From an uncultured Oscillibacter sp. (GTDB lineage Bacteria; Bacillota; Clostridia; Oscillospirales; Oscillospiraceae), in assembly GCA_910587875.1 (NCBI GenBank), contig CAJUOD010000054.1:1-18530 (forward strand): a DNA stretch of 18,530 nucleotides. Reading direction: 5' to 3'. Position numbers and translations under genes: made by a program. The notes under the pieces are model-generated. The model was not told the origin of the DNA, ran no database searches, and saw nothing but the letters and a program-made list of their open reading frames with translations. Below are positions 6,867 through 14,208 of this stretch, in pieces. How positions within the stretch are numbered: position 1 is the stretch's first letter; the number at the start of each line of letters is the position of its first letter.

Positions 6867-7976
6867 TCAGCCCGCCAGGGTCAGATCGCCGTCCTTGACC
6901 CAGCCCGCCTTCCGGCAGAGCTGGTTGATCAGGGGGCAGAGGACCGCCGGGAGGATGAAGGAGATCAAAATCAGCCCCGCCCAGTCCATGGCCCCGGGGA
7001 CGATGGCCGCCGCCCCGTTGGCCAGGGCCGTCTCGCTGGGGGCGATCCACCCGGTCCAAACCCCCAGCTGTCCGCACAGGCCGCAGGTGCCCATGCCGGA
7101 GTTGATGGCCGCGCCGTTCATCTCCAGCCGGAAGAGGCAGGTGGCAATGGGCCCGGTAATGGCCGAGGTCACCGTGGGAGCAATCCAAATCCTGGGGTTC
7201 CGGACGATGTTGGGCATCTGGAGCATGGAGGTGCCCAGGCCCTGGCTCACCAGGCCGCCCCAGCCGTTTTCCCGGAAGCTCATGACGGCGAAGCCCACCA
7301 TCTGGGCGCAGCACCCCGCCACGGCGGCCCCGCCCGCCAGGCCCGTCAACCCCAGGACGGAGCAGATGGAGGCGGAGGAGATGGGCAGGGTCAGGGCCAC
7401 GCCCACCAGCACGGACACCAGGATGCCCATGAGGAAGGGCTGGAGCACCGTGGCCCGCATGATGAGCTGACCGAAGGCACTGGCCGCGGCGGCGATGGGA
7501 GGCGCGATGACCCATGCCGCCCCGATGCCCACCAGGGTGGTGACAATGGGGGTCACCAGGATGTCCACCTTGGTCTCCTTGCTCACGGCCTTGCCGCACT
7601 CGGCGGCGATGATCGCCACGAAGAGCACCGCCAGGGGTCCCCCGGCCTTGCCCAGGGCATTGCAGGCGTAGCCCACGGTCGCCAGAGAGAACAGCACCAT
7701 GGGCGGGGCCTGGAGGGCGTAGCCGATAGCCACCGCCATGGCCGCGCCGCTCATGAAGGAGGCCATGCCTCCAATGGTGTAGCCCACCTTGTTGATGGTG
7801 ATGATTTGGGCTGTGAGAAAGCCGATGTGGAACTGGGAGCCCACGGTATTCAGGATGGTGCCGATGAGCAGGGAGCAGAAGAGGCCCTGGGCCATGGCCC
7901 CCAGGGCGTCGATGCCGTAGCGCCGGGCGGAGACGACAATGTTCTTGCGTTTCAGGAACGCCTTGACGTTTTCCAT
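6867..7976 (-). CDS. Stand-alone PTS-IIC-type membrane transporter (PTS_EIIC_2-like)
   Basis: A 369-residue integral membrane protein, glycine- and alanine-rich, with about nine or ten hydrophobic spans after a short basic N-terminus (MENVKAFLKRKNIVVSARRY). Its opening residues and overall composition look like the PTS_EIIC_2 family (Pfam PF13303), usually annotated as a sugar PTS subunit IIC. No IIA, IIB, HPr or sugar-metabolism gene lies nearby, so a sugar role is not supported here. The gene is monocistronic: it has its own near-consensus promoter with a 38-bp palindromic operator at the transcription start, and its own terminator. The operator resembles the niacin repressor NiaR site, which suggests uptake of niacin or a related compound. 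That substrate is an inference from the operator only. The start codon has a weak AGG twelve bases upstream. Confidence 0.75.
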   Translation of the reverse strand: MENVKAFLKRKNIVVSARRYGIDALGAMAQGLFCSLLIGTILNTVGSQFHIGFLTAQIITINKVGYTIGGMASFMSGAAMAVAIGYALQAPPMVLFSLATVGYACNALGKAGGPLAVLFVAIIAAECGKAVSKETKVDILVTPIVTTLVGIGAAWVIAPPIAAAASAFGQLIMRATVLQPFLMGILVSVLVGVALTLPISSASICSVLGLTGLAGGAAVAGCCAQMVGFAVMSFRENGWGGLVSQGLGTSMLQMPNIVRNPRIWIAPTVTSAITGPIATCLFRLEMNGAAINSGMGTCGLCGQLGVWTGWIAPSETALANGAAAIVPGAMDWAGLILISFILPAVLCPLINQLCRKAGWVKDGDLTLAG

Positions 7977-8020
7977 AGGAATGTACCTGTCTCTTTCGTA
8001 GTTTCTTTCATGATAGATAA

Positions 8021-8058
8021 ATAGGCCTTACAGGTGTCATGACACCTGTAAGGCCTAT
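8021..8058. promoter_or_regulatory. 38-bp perfect palindrome, candidate NiaR-type operator
   Basis: The two halves are exact inverted copies around 8039/8040; the core half-site is TTACAGGTGTCA. It begins at the edge of the -10 box of the minus-strand transporter gene, so it covers the transcription start, an ideal repressor position. From memory, the published operator of the niacin repressor NiaR in Streptococcus pneumoniae has half-sites of TACWRGTGT type, and this sequence agrees at nearly every position. The palindrome itself is certain; its assignment to NiaR is an inference. Confidence 0.7.
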
Positions 8059-8085
8059 CATACGCACACGGAGAGCGTTTGTCAA
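8057..8085 (-). promoter_or_regulatory. Near-consensus promoter of the PTS-IIC-type gene
   Basis: Minus strand: TTGACA (8080-8085), exactly 17 bases, then TATGAT (8057-8062), one mismatch from the sigma-70/sigma-A consensus. The strength of the promoter together with the overlapping palindrome suggests a gene that is strongly expressed when a repressor is released. Confidence 0.85.
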
Positions 8086-8150
8086 GAGGAGGGCCGTCAA
8101 GTTTCGGCGTTCCAGGACGGGGATTTTCTGTAGATTTTTGCCGAAAGCCG

Positions 8151-8196
8151 TGGTATAATGATTCCGCTGTCGGCCCTCCGCAGTGAGAGGAGGTGA
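8151..8196 (+). promoter_or_regulatory. Extended -10 promoter and perfect Shine-Dalgarno of the small membrane peptide
   Basis: TGGTATAAT (8151-8159) is an extended -10 element; no good -35 is visible. The ribosome binding site AGGAGGTGA (8188-8196) matches the 16S anti-Shine-Dalgarno at nine positions. CCTCC at 8175-8179 could pair with GGAGG at 8189-8193 across a nine-base loop, hiding the ribosome site, a common feature of type I toxin messages. Confidence 0.6.
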
Positions 8197-8201
8197 GCCG
8201 G

Positions 8202-8288
8202 ATGGATACATTCGTAGCCCTTATAACTTCTGTTGTGGCGGACGTGATCGCGTATTTCGTCTGCAAATGGCTGGACAGAAGGGACTGA
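8202..8288 (+). CDS. 28-residue membrane peptide, candidate type I toxin
   Basis: The ATG follows a perfect AGGAGGTGA ribosome site by five bases. The product is a single hydrophobic helix (residues 4-20, FVALITSVVADVIAYFV) followed by a charged tail CKWLDRRD. Short peptides of this layout, with one membrane span and a K-W-L-D-rich end, occur in Firmicutes as type I toxins and related small membrane proteins of the TxpA/Fst/holin-like kind; I do not assign it to a named family. The surroundings support a toxin: own extended -10 promoter, possible sequestered ribosome site, strong hairpin just after the stop, and a strong opposite-strand promoter that would make an RNA complementary to the message's 3' end. 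A harmless small membrane protein is the main alternative. Confidence 0.65.
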   Translation: MDTFVALITSVVADVIAYFVCKWLDRRD

Positions 8289-8299
8289 CAGCGGCAGCC

Positions 8300-8387
8300 T
8301 AAATGGAACCCCCGGAAGTGCACGCTTCCGGGGGTTCCGCTTTGGGTGAGCCTGGATTGCATTCTAGCCCTTATCGCTCTCCGAGGT
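8300..8387 (-). ncRNA. Predicted antisense RNA (antitoxin) to the small membrane peptide message
   Basis: No minus-strand gene lies between the promoter at 8394-8422 and the transporter promoter near 8085, so that promoter most likely makes a short RNA. It would start near 8387 and end at the two-way hairpin (8305-8338), giving about 85-90 nucleotides. Its last 40-odd bases would be complementary to the 3' untranslated region of the peptide message, the arrangement seen in TxpA/RatA and similar type I systems. The ends are predicted only. Confidence 0.5.
8305..8338. terminator. Two-way hairpin terminator
   Basis: A perfect 14-bp stem (8305-8318 with 8325-8338) on a six-base loop. The flanking T-runs are short both ways (GCTTT on the plus strand, ATTT on the minus strand), but the stem is long and GC-rich. 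It would end both the peptide message and the opposing antisense RNA, so the two transcripts overlap within it. Confidence 0.75.
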
Positions 8388-8393
8388 ATCTTT

Positions 8394-8422
8394 ATTATAG
8401 CCCCCCGGAGGGGCAAAGTCAA
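8394..8422 (-). promoter_or_regulatory. Near-consensus minus-strand promoter facing the small membrane peptide gene
   Basis: Minus strand: TTGACT (8417-8422), exactly 17 bases, then TATAAT (8394-8399). It starts ten bases beyond the stop of the superoxide dismutase gene and points at the 3' end of the small peptide gene. A short GC hairpin (GCCCC/GGGGC) inside the spacer might also serve weakly to end the dismutase transcript. Confidence 0.7.
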
Positions 8423-8431
8423 GGGCGAATC

Positions 8432-9073
8432 TCACTCCGCCCGGCGGGGGCGATCCGCCATCAGGGCGTCGTAGGCCTTGGAGACGCCGGGCCAGTTTAC
8501 CTTCCGCCACCAGCCCTCGAAGTAGTCCGGGCGGCGGTTCTGGTAGTCCAGGTAGTAGGCATGCTCCCACACGTCGCACAGCAGCAGGGGGACCAGGGGC
8601 AGGGGCACGTCCTGGTTGGGGGTCTTGACCACGGAGAGGCGCCCCTCGCTGTCGCTGACCAGCCAGGCCCAGCCGGAGCCGAACTGGCCCAGGGCGGCGT
8701 TCTTCATGGCAGCCTTCAGGCCCTCCAGATCCCCGAAGTCCCGGGCAATGGCGTCCGCCAGGGGGCCCATGGGGGAGGAGGCGGGGCCGGGGACCAGGGT
8801 CTTGAAGTAAAGGTCGTGATTATACACGCCCCCGGCGTTGTTCCGCACCCCCTGGCGGATGTCCTCCGGCAGGCGGGGCCACTCCTGGACCAGCCGCTCC
8901 AGGGGCCAGTCCTGGATGTCCGGGTGGTTTTCCAGGAGCTTATTCAGGTTGTCGATATAGGTCTGGAAGTGCTTGTCGTGGTGGAAGTGCAGCGTCCGCT
9001 CCCCCACGTCGGGCAGCAGGGCGTCATAGCCGTAGGGCAGGGGCGGCAGGGTAAAGGGGTAATGTGCTTCCAT
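8432..9073 (-). CDS. sodA: Superoxide dismutase, Fe/Mn family, manganese-type signature
   Basis: A 213-residue cytoplasmic enzyme that converts superoxide to oxygen and hydrogen peroxide. The four metal ligands are visible by alignment with the E. coli enzymes: H31 in HFHHDKHFQTY, H86 in GGVYNHDLYF, and D167 and H171 in DVWEHAYYLDY. The residue matching the iron-type glutamine just before the second histidine is glycine (GGVYNH), and a glutamine is present at Q154 in PNQDVPL, the manganese-type arrangement. Metal use in vivo could still be cambialistic. The start ATG has AGGAGA five bases upstream. It is monocistronic, divergent from the lipoprotein gene, and helps an anaerobe survive oxygen exposure. 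Confidence 0.95.
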   Translation of the reverse strand: MEAHYPFTLPPLPYGYDALLPDVGERTLHFHHDKHFQTYIDNLNKLLENHPDIQDWPLERLVQEWPRLPEDIRQGVRNNAGGVYNHDLYFKTLVPGPASSPMGPLADAIARDFGDLEGLKAAMKNAALGQFGSGWAWLVSDSEGRLSVVKTPNQDVPLPLVPLLLCDVWEHAYYLDYQNRRPDYFEGWWRKVNWPGVSKAYDALMADRPRRAE

Positions 9074-9141
9074 AGGGGTCTCCTTTCAGGCGAATTGGTT
9101 TTTATAGTATATGTACAGGGAGGGCCCGGCATACGGAGAGA

Positions 9142-9201
9142 AAATTTTGTCAAAATTTCAGAAAAATTTGTAACAAAAGCCGCCGCTCAAACGTCTATAA
9201 T
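9142..9201. promoter_or_regulatory. AT-rich divergent region with palindromes and a -10 box
   Basis: Between the dismutase and the lipoprotein gene lies a perfect 17-base palindrome, AAATTTTG-T-CAAAATTT (9142-9158), then a smaller one, TTTGT-A-ACAAA (9167-9177), and TATAAT at 9196-9201 on the plus strand without a good -35. The palindromes may be operators for a redox or stress regulator acting on either gene; they do not match a PerR or Rex site well, so I do not name one. Confidence 0.4.
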
Positions 9202-9239
9202 AAAGAATACGACCAATTACGACGGAAAGAAGAGACGCT

Positions 9240-10181
9240 ATGAAGCACTTTATCTGGATGCTCTGCGGAATTTTTATCTCCGGCCTGCTGCTGGGGACCC
9301 TCAGCGGCTGCGGAGCGGACCAATTCAGCACGGCGGTCATCACCACGGCCAGGCACCCCGCCGTCCAGTCGGCTCCCGCGCAGGAGGCCCCGCCGGAGGA
9401 CCCGCCCGCGCTGGAGGCCGATTCCAGGCCCGGTGCCTCCATCACCGCCGAGGAGGACGAGGCCCGGATGCTGGCCTACGGCAAGGTCCTGTGGGACATG
9501 TACCTGCTGGGCCTCCGCCCCGACGGGGAGAAGCTGGAACGGGCCTCGGACCTGGGCCCCGCCGAGGGGAACCGCTTCGCCCTGGCCGATCTGAACGGCG
9601 ACGGAGCCGAGGAGCTCATCGTCTGCTGGGACCAGGCCTGCATGGCCGGGATGCAGGGGCTGGTCTACACCTACGACTACCCGGAGGAGGAACTGCGGCT
9701 GGCCCTCTCGGAGTTTCCCTCCATGACCTTCTATGGAAACGGGACCCTGACGGCGGACTGGTCCCATAACCAGGGCTGGGCCGGGCGCTTCTGGCCCTAT
9801 ACCCTCTACCGGTACAGCGAGGACAGCGGCGTGTATGAGGAAATTGCCGCCGTGGACGCCTGGGACCTCTCCTGTACGGAGGGAGACGAGGTCCTGACCG
9901 GTGCCTTTCTCCAGGAGGCGGACGCCGACGGCGACGGGCTGGTCTATTACATCCTCACCGGGGAGTGGTACCAAAACGACCGCACGCCCTCCGACGGCCG
10001 CCTGGACGGGCGGCTCTGGGACACGGACCCGGTGGACGGCCCGGCGTTGGAGGAATGGCTAAATTCCTACACCGGCGGGGCGGAACCCCTGAAGATCCCC
10101 TACCGGCACATGGAGGATATAGCCATTTCCGCCCTGGGGTATCCCAAGCCCGACATCACCTATCCCGAACCCGTAGGCTGA
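9240..10181 (+). CDS. Exported lipoprotein with calcium-loop-like motif, unknown function
   Basis: A 313-residue protein with a type II signal peptide: hydrophobic residues 4-20, then the lipobox LSGC with the lipidated cysteine at C24. It is expected on the outer face of the membrane. A proline- and alanine-rich linker (about 38-70) leads to a globular domain. Residues 117-126 (DLNGDGAEEL) have the DxNxDG spacing of calcium-binding loops seen in FG-GAP/VCBS-like repeats, and DADGDG recurs at 228-233. I do not recognise a specific family. The ribosome site is weak (GAAGAG). The next gene starts 27 bases downstream, so the two are probably cotranscribed. Confidence 0.8.
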   Translation: MKHFIWMLCGIFISGLLLGTLSGCGADQFSTAVITTARHPAVQSAPAQEAPPEDPPALEADSRPGASITAEEDEARMLAYGKVLWDMYLLGLRPDGEKLERASDLGPAEGNRFALADLNGDGAEELIVCWDQACMAGMQGLVYTYDYPEEELRLALSEFPSMTFYGNGTLTADWSHNQGWAGRFWPYTLYRYSEDSGVYEEIAAVDAWDLSCTEGDEVLTGAFLQEADADGDGLVYYILTGEWYQNDRTPSDGRLDGRLWDTDPVDGPALEEWLNSYTGGAEPLKIPYRHMEDIAISALGYPKPDITYPEPVG

Positions 10182-10208
10182 CCGATTGAATACAAGGAGG
10201 AGCTTATC

Positions 10209-11198
10209 ATGAAAAAATTACTGTCCGTACTGCTGACCCTGGCGGCGCTGTCCGCCGCCCTGTGCGTCCCCGCCGCCGCCGAGGAGGCGAAGGAAACCGC
10301 TGAGGCCCCCGAGAAGGCCCCCGCCTTCGTCCGGGTCTGGGGCAAGGTCTCCCCCTGGGAGGGGAATGGCATTTACCTGAAGAACGACAGCGGGGACGGC
10401 TCCCTGGACCAGGTGGTGGTCCACGTGGGAGAGCGGACCCCGGCGGTGGACGCCGTCACGGGCCTGCCCCTGGACCTGGAGAAGGTGAAGGAGGGGGACA
10501 CCCTCTACGTCTGGACCCAGCCCATGATGGCCCTGAGTATGCCTCCTCAGGTCTCCGCCCTGGTCATCGTGGGCAACGTTCCGGCGGACGCCGCCGCCCC
10601 GGAGTACTATGAGCTGACCAGCGCGGGCTGGAAGGACCCGGCTGGAAGCGATGAGATCGTCTTCTCCTGCCGGGACGCGGAGGGGACCTCTCAGGATCTC
10701 CCGGTCCCCCTGGACGCGGAGGTGACCCCCTGGCTGACCCGGCAGATTATCCGGCTGGACGACATTCGGCCCGGCTCCCGGATTCTGGCCTGGAAGGACG
10801 CTAAGGGCGCGGTGAGCAAGGTCCTGGTGTTCCCCTACGCCTACCAGGGCTTCGCCGCCTGGAACACCGCCGGGACGGGTATCGTGAACGGCGAAATGGT
10901 GAGCGTCCCCGGAAAGGTCCTGAAGGACGAGGAGACCGGGGAGAAGCGGATCTGCCTGCCCGTCCGGGCCATGGCGGAGGCCGTGGGGTACAGCGTCTCC
11001 TGGGACAAGAACCGGGGCGCGGTGGTGTATGACGGGAACACCGAGGTTGTCTTCTACGTCTGGCCCGGAGACGACGTGCTCCAGACCCCGGAGGGGGAGG
11101 TCACCATCTCCGGCCCCTGCGTCCTGGAGCAGGGCGTGACCTACCTCCCGGCGGAGGACCTGTGCCGGGCCCTAAACCTCTATTTCTACCAGGACTGA
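10209..11198 (+). CDS. Secreted protein with C-terminal copper-amine-oxidase-N-like domain
   Basis: A 329-residue protein with a classical signal peptide (MKKLLSVLLTLAALSAALC, probable cleavage after A24). The middle part (about 35-215) is beta-rich and unassigned. The C-terminal 100 residues match the pattern of the copper amine oxidase N-terminal-like domain (Pfam PF07833), common on the surface of Clostridia and not itself an oxidase: LPVRAMAEAVGYSVSWD at 250-266, then YLPAEDLCRALNL near 312-324. It has a strong AGGAGGAG ribosome site and is second in a pair with the lipoprotein gene. A cell-envelope role is likely; the exact function is unknown. Confidence 0.85.
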   Translation: MKKLLSVLLTLAALSAALCVPAAAEEAKETAEAPEKAPAFVRVWGKVSPWEGNGIYLKNDSGDGSLDQVVVHVGERTPAVDAVTGLPLDLEKVKEGDTLYVWTQPMMALSMPPQVSALVIVGNVPADAAAPEYYELTSAGWKDPAGSDEIVFSCRDAEGTSQDLPVPLDAEVTPWLTRQIIRLDDIRPGSRILAWKDAKGAVSKVLVFPYAYQGFAAWNTAGTGIVNGEMVSVPGKVLKDEETGEKRICLPVRAMAEAVGYSVSWDKNRGAVVYDGNTEVVFYVWPGDDVLQTPEGEVTISGPCVLEQGVTYLPAEDLCRALNLYFYQD

Positions 11199-11210
11199 CC
11201 GAATGAAAGG

Positions 11211-11243
11211 AAAGCCCTCCGCCGTCTTGGCGGAGGGCTTTTT
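11211..11243. terminator. Shared terminator between convergent genes
   Basis: A 13-bp perfect stem (11211-11223 with 11229-11241) on a five-base loop, with a T-run on each side. It ends the plus-strand surface-protein pair and the convergent minus-strand serine hydrolase, whose stop codon is only four bases away. Confidence 0.9.
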
Positions 11244-11247
11244 GCGG

Positions 11248-13320
11248 TTACTCGAAGGTCAGCTCGAACCGGGCGCCGGGATCTCCGGCGAAGACGATCA
11301 GGCCCTTCCGGGCCAGCTTCGCGGACTCGTCGCCCCAGAGGACGGAGGAGGCGGTGATGTTGCCCTTGGCGTCGTAGACCCAGAAGCCCGCGTCCTCGGG
11401 CATCCGGACGGTCAGGGTCTTCCCGTCGGCGTTGTCCCCGATCTTGTACCAGCGGGCGTAGCCGTCCGGCTGGATGGTGCAGGCGGCCTTGCCCTCCGTC
11501 CCCGTGGAGAGGGTGGGGGCGGCGTTCATGTCCATGTAGACCCCGCCGTCGGTCTGGTAGAGCCACATGGCCCCATTCTTGTCCCGGCGGAGCTCCACGT
11601 CCACGCCGTCCCGTCCGCCGGTGCCGGGGACCTGGACCACGTGGCGGAGGTGGGTCTCGTCCTCAATGCGGAGCGCGCCCACGTAGCCCGGGGCGGTCTG
11701 GACGGCCTCGCCGGGCTCCGACGTCTGGAGCAGGGCCCCCAGGGCCATGTACACCTGAGAGCTGTAGCGCTCGCTCATGGGCAGCACCGCGCCGCCCATG
11801 ATGGCGTCCCACTTGGCCTGGACGGCGGGGTCGACCTTGTTCTCCGGCAGCTTCATGGCGGCGTAGTTGGACCCGGGCAGGTACCCCAGGCCCGAGAGGT
11901 CGGAGAAGGTCCACTGGTAGAGATAGGTCTGGCCGTTGTCCTCCTTCACCAGGCGGAGGGCGGAGGCCCCCCTCTCGTCCCGGAAGCTGCCGTCGTCATG
12001 GTAGAAGAACTTCTGGGCCGGGAAATCCGGCAGGGCGGGATAGCTCATGGTCAGGGTGCCGTCCTCGGACAGGGCCACGTGGAGGACCGTGGAGGAGCCG
12101 TAGTAGCCCGCGCTGTCCAGCAGCTCCTTGGGCATATCGGCCCGCTTGGCGGCGGGGAGCTTCTGCCGCAGCTCCACAAACTCTGACTTCTCCCGCAGAA
12201 CGGAGATCAGCATCTGGGAGGCGGCCATCTCGTTGTAGGTGGACACGCCGCCGGTGGACAGCACCGCCGCCGCCAGCTTGTGCTCCGGCAGGACCACCAG
12301 GCCCGCGTGGTAGAACTGGGTGTCGCCGCCCTTCACCAGGGCGGGAACGCCGTTGATGGTGAAGGGATACCACTCCACGCTGTCCCAGCCCAGGCCGTAG
12401 GACAGGGCGTCCGGGCTGTCCTCATCGGGCCAGAGGCCCTTGGCGTATTCCGGGGCGGCCATGGCGTTCAGGGAGGACTTTTTCAGAAGCCCCTGCCGGG
12501 TCAAAGCGCCGCCGAAGGCGGCCAGGTCCTCCGCCGTGGCGTACATGCCGCCGGCGCCGACGATGCCCAGGCACTCCTTGGGCAGGGGGCGCTTGTCCCC
12601 CTCCCGGTAGATGTCCACCCGGTTGTCGAAGTCCTCGTCGGGGAAGTAGGTCTCCTCCAGCCCGGCCTTATCCAGGATATTCTCGTGGAGGTAGTCCTGG
12701 AAGTTGACGTCCGTGACGGCCTCCACCACCAGCTCCGCCAGGGTGAAGCCGTCGTTGCAGTAGACGCTGTACGCGCCGGGGTCCGCCTTCAGACGCTGGG
12801 TGGACAGGCGCTCCAGCAGCTTGGCGGTGGCGGTGGGCGTGGGGTCGTCAAAGAGCATGGCGCTGCTGATGGTGGACCCCATGAGGCCCGAGGAGTGGTT
12901 CAGCAGCATGCGGACCGTGATGTCCTTGTAGCGGGGGTCCGCCATTTTGAAGGCGGGCAGGTACTTGACCACGGGCTGGTCCAGGTCCAGCTTCCCGGCC
13001 TCCGCCAGCTGCATCACCGCCACGGTGGTGAAGATCTTGCTGACGGATCCGATGCCGTAGACGCCGCTCTCGCCGCCCTCCAGGGGCTCGGAGCCGCCGC
13101 CCTCCTTGGCCCGCTGGGCGCCGGAGGAGATGATTTTTCCGTCCTGCCACACGGCCCAGCTGGCCTGGGTGGCCTGGCCGTAGGTCAGGGCGCTGTTCAC
13201 GGTGGCCCGGGCGGCCTCGTCCAGGGCCTTGTTCTCCGCCGCCGAGACGGGGAGGGCCAGGCTCAGGGCCAGAACCAGGGCCAGCAGCAGGGCGCTGAGG
13301 GATTTCGTCTGTTGTTTCAT
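11248..13320 (-). CDS. Exported beta-lactamase-fold serine hydrolase with long C-terminal extension
   Basis: A 690-residue protein with a signal peptide (hydrophobic residues 8-24, cleavage near SAA at 26-28). Residues about 33-395 are the class C beta-lactamase/DD-peptidase-like domain (Pfam PF00144): catalytic S92-V-S-K95, Y187-C-N189, and H338-A-G340 in the place of the KTG motif. Such proteins include PBP4-star-like carboxypeptidases, esterases and D-amino-acid peptidases, so antibiotic resistance should not be assumed. Residues about 395-690 form a beta-rich extension I cannot assign; it may bind the cell wall. The gene stands alone, with AAAGGAAA before the start and a shared terminator at its end. 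Confidence 0.9.
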   Translation of the reverse strand: MKQQTKSLSALLLALVLALSLALPVSAAENKALDEAARATVNSALTYGQATQASWAVWQDGKIISSGAQRAKEGGGSEPLEGGESGVYGIGSVSKIFTTVAVMQLAEAGKLDLDQPVVKYLPAFKMADPRYKDITVRMLLNHSSGLMGSTISSAMLFDDPTPTATAKLLERLSTQRLKADPGAYSVYCNDGFTLAELVVEAVTDVNFQDYLHENILDKAGLEETYFPDEDFDNRVDIYREGDKRPLPKECLGIVGAGGMYATAEDLAAFGGALTRQGLLKKSSLNAMAAPEYAKGLWPDEDSPDALSYGLGWDSVEWYPFTINGVPALVKGGDTQFYHAGLVVLPEHKLAAAVLSTGGVSTYNEMAASQMLISVLREKSEFVELRQKLPAAKRADMPKELLDSAGYYGSSTVLHVALSEDGTLTMSYPALPDFPAQKFFYHDDGSFRDERGASALRLVKEDNGQTYLYQWTFSDLSGLGYLPGSNYAAMKLPENKVDPAVQAKWDAIMGGAVLPMSERYSSQVYMALGALLQTSEPGEAVQTAPGYVGALRIEDETHLRHVVQVPGTGGRDGVDVELRRDKNGAMWLYQTDGGVYMDMNAAPTLSTGTEGKAACTIQPDGYARWYKIGDNADGKTLTVRMPEDAGFWVYDAKGNITASSVLWGDESAKLARKGLIVFAGDPGARFELTFE

Positions 13321-13336
13321 GTTTGGTTTCCTTTCC

Positions 13337-13410
13337 CGCCCCGCCGGGAAAAGCGGGGCGCTCTTGTGGGTGCTCCTTCAGGATACACCTTCCACCGGGG
13401 GGAATGTCAA
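13337..13410 (-). promoter_or_regulatory. Possible promoter and leader hairpin of the serine hydrolase
   Basis: Minus strand: a perfect TTGACA (13405-13410) precedes TATCCT (13380-13385) by 19 bases, longer than usual. The leader holds an 8-bp GC hairpin (13337-13344 with 13353-13360) just ahead of the ribosome binding site. A 19-base spacer is typical of MerR-type promoters, but no inverted repeat in the spacer supports that. Confidence 0.4.
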
Positions 13411-13450
13411 GAGGGGAAGGGGTGAAAAGCGGTAAAACTTCAAAAAGCTC

Positions 13451-13479
13451 TTTACAACCCGTAGCCCATTTGGTAGACT
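13451..13479 (+). promoter_or_regulatory. Promoter of the XRE-MBOAT-SGNH unit
   Basis: TTTACA (13451-13456), exactly 17 bases, then TAGACT (13474-13479), with TGG directly before the -10 making it an extended -10 element. The leader to the ATG at 13522 is about 35 bases. I find no other promoter of this quality before lepA. Confidence 0.65.
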
Positions 13480-13521
13480 ATACGTTGCGTAATGAAGTAC
13501 CAACAAAAGGAGCGTCCGACT

Positions 13522-14208
13522 ATGAGTTCAGAGTTTTCCCGCACCCTGTCCCTGCTGCGGCAGGAGAAGGGCGTCAGCCAGCGCCTGGCCGCCGGGGAGC
13601 TGGGCATCTCCCAGGCCCTCCTGTCCCACTATGAGAACGGCATCCGGGAGCCCGGCCTGGCCTTTGTCGTCCGGGCCTGCGACTATTACAACGTCTCGGC
13701 GGACTTCATCCTGGGCCGCACCCTCTCCCGGGAGGGGAACATGCTGACGGAGCAGGACATCCTGGACGCCGCCGAGCCCAAGAGCAGCCTCCGGGGCAGC
13801 GTCCTGGCCACCCTGCAGAGCAAGCTCCTCTCCGGCGCGGTGGGCGTCCTCTTCGAGCTTCTGGGCAAGCTGGGGGACAAGGCCCTCATCAACGCCGCCG
13901 CCGCGTACCTGGGCAGCGCCGTCTACCAGCTCTACCGGCACCTCTACCGGGCCTCCGGGGCCAACGAGGGCTACTTCGCCCTGGACGCCGCCGTCTCCGG
14001 CCTGGGGCTGGCCGACGCGGACCGGAAGCTCTCCGAGGTCCGCTACGCCGAGGCCCTCCGGGACCTGAAGGCCAAAAAGGCCGAGTTCCCGGACCTGTCC
14101 TCCCCGGCCATCAACGCCGCCTACCCGGGGCGCTGCCAGAGCCTGACCCAGGTCCTCAGCACGACAGATTCCCGTTTGACCGCTCTTGCGAAGCAGCCTG
14201 AAAAATGA
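13522..14208 (+). CDS. XRE-family regulator with unknown C-terminal domain
   Basis: A 228-residue cytoplasmic regulator. Residues 6-65 are a Cro/CI-type helix-turn-helix (LLRQEKGVSQRLAAGELGIS, then QALLSHYENGIREP and the closing helix to DFILG). Residues about 75-228 are mostly helical and not recognised. I use the ATG at 13522 because AAGGAG lies nine bases upstream; an in-frame ATG at 13492 has no ribosome site. Its stop overlaps the start of the MBOAT gene (ATGA), so the two are translationally coupled. A regulator at the head of an acyltransferase unit suggests control of that unit, perhaps in phase with sporulation or envelope stress; the signal is unknown. Confidence 0.9.
   Translation: MSSEFSRTLSLLRQEKGVSQRLAAGELGISQALLSHYENGIREPGLAFVVRACDYYNVSADFILGRTLSREGNMLTEQDILDAAEPKSSLRGSVLATLQSKLLSGAVGVLFELLGKLGDKALINAAAAYLGSAVYQLYRHLYRASGANEGYFALDAAVSGLGLADADRKLSEVRYAEALRDLKAKKAEFPDLSSPAINAAYPGRCQSLTQVLSTTDSRLTALAKQPEK

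Noticed and set aside
11248..13320. Antibiotic-resistance beta-lactamase
   Set aside because: The family includes many peptidases and esterases, the third motif is HAG and not KTG, and the long extension is unlike known resistance enzymes.
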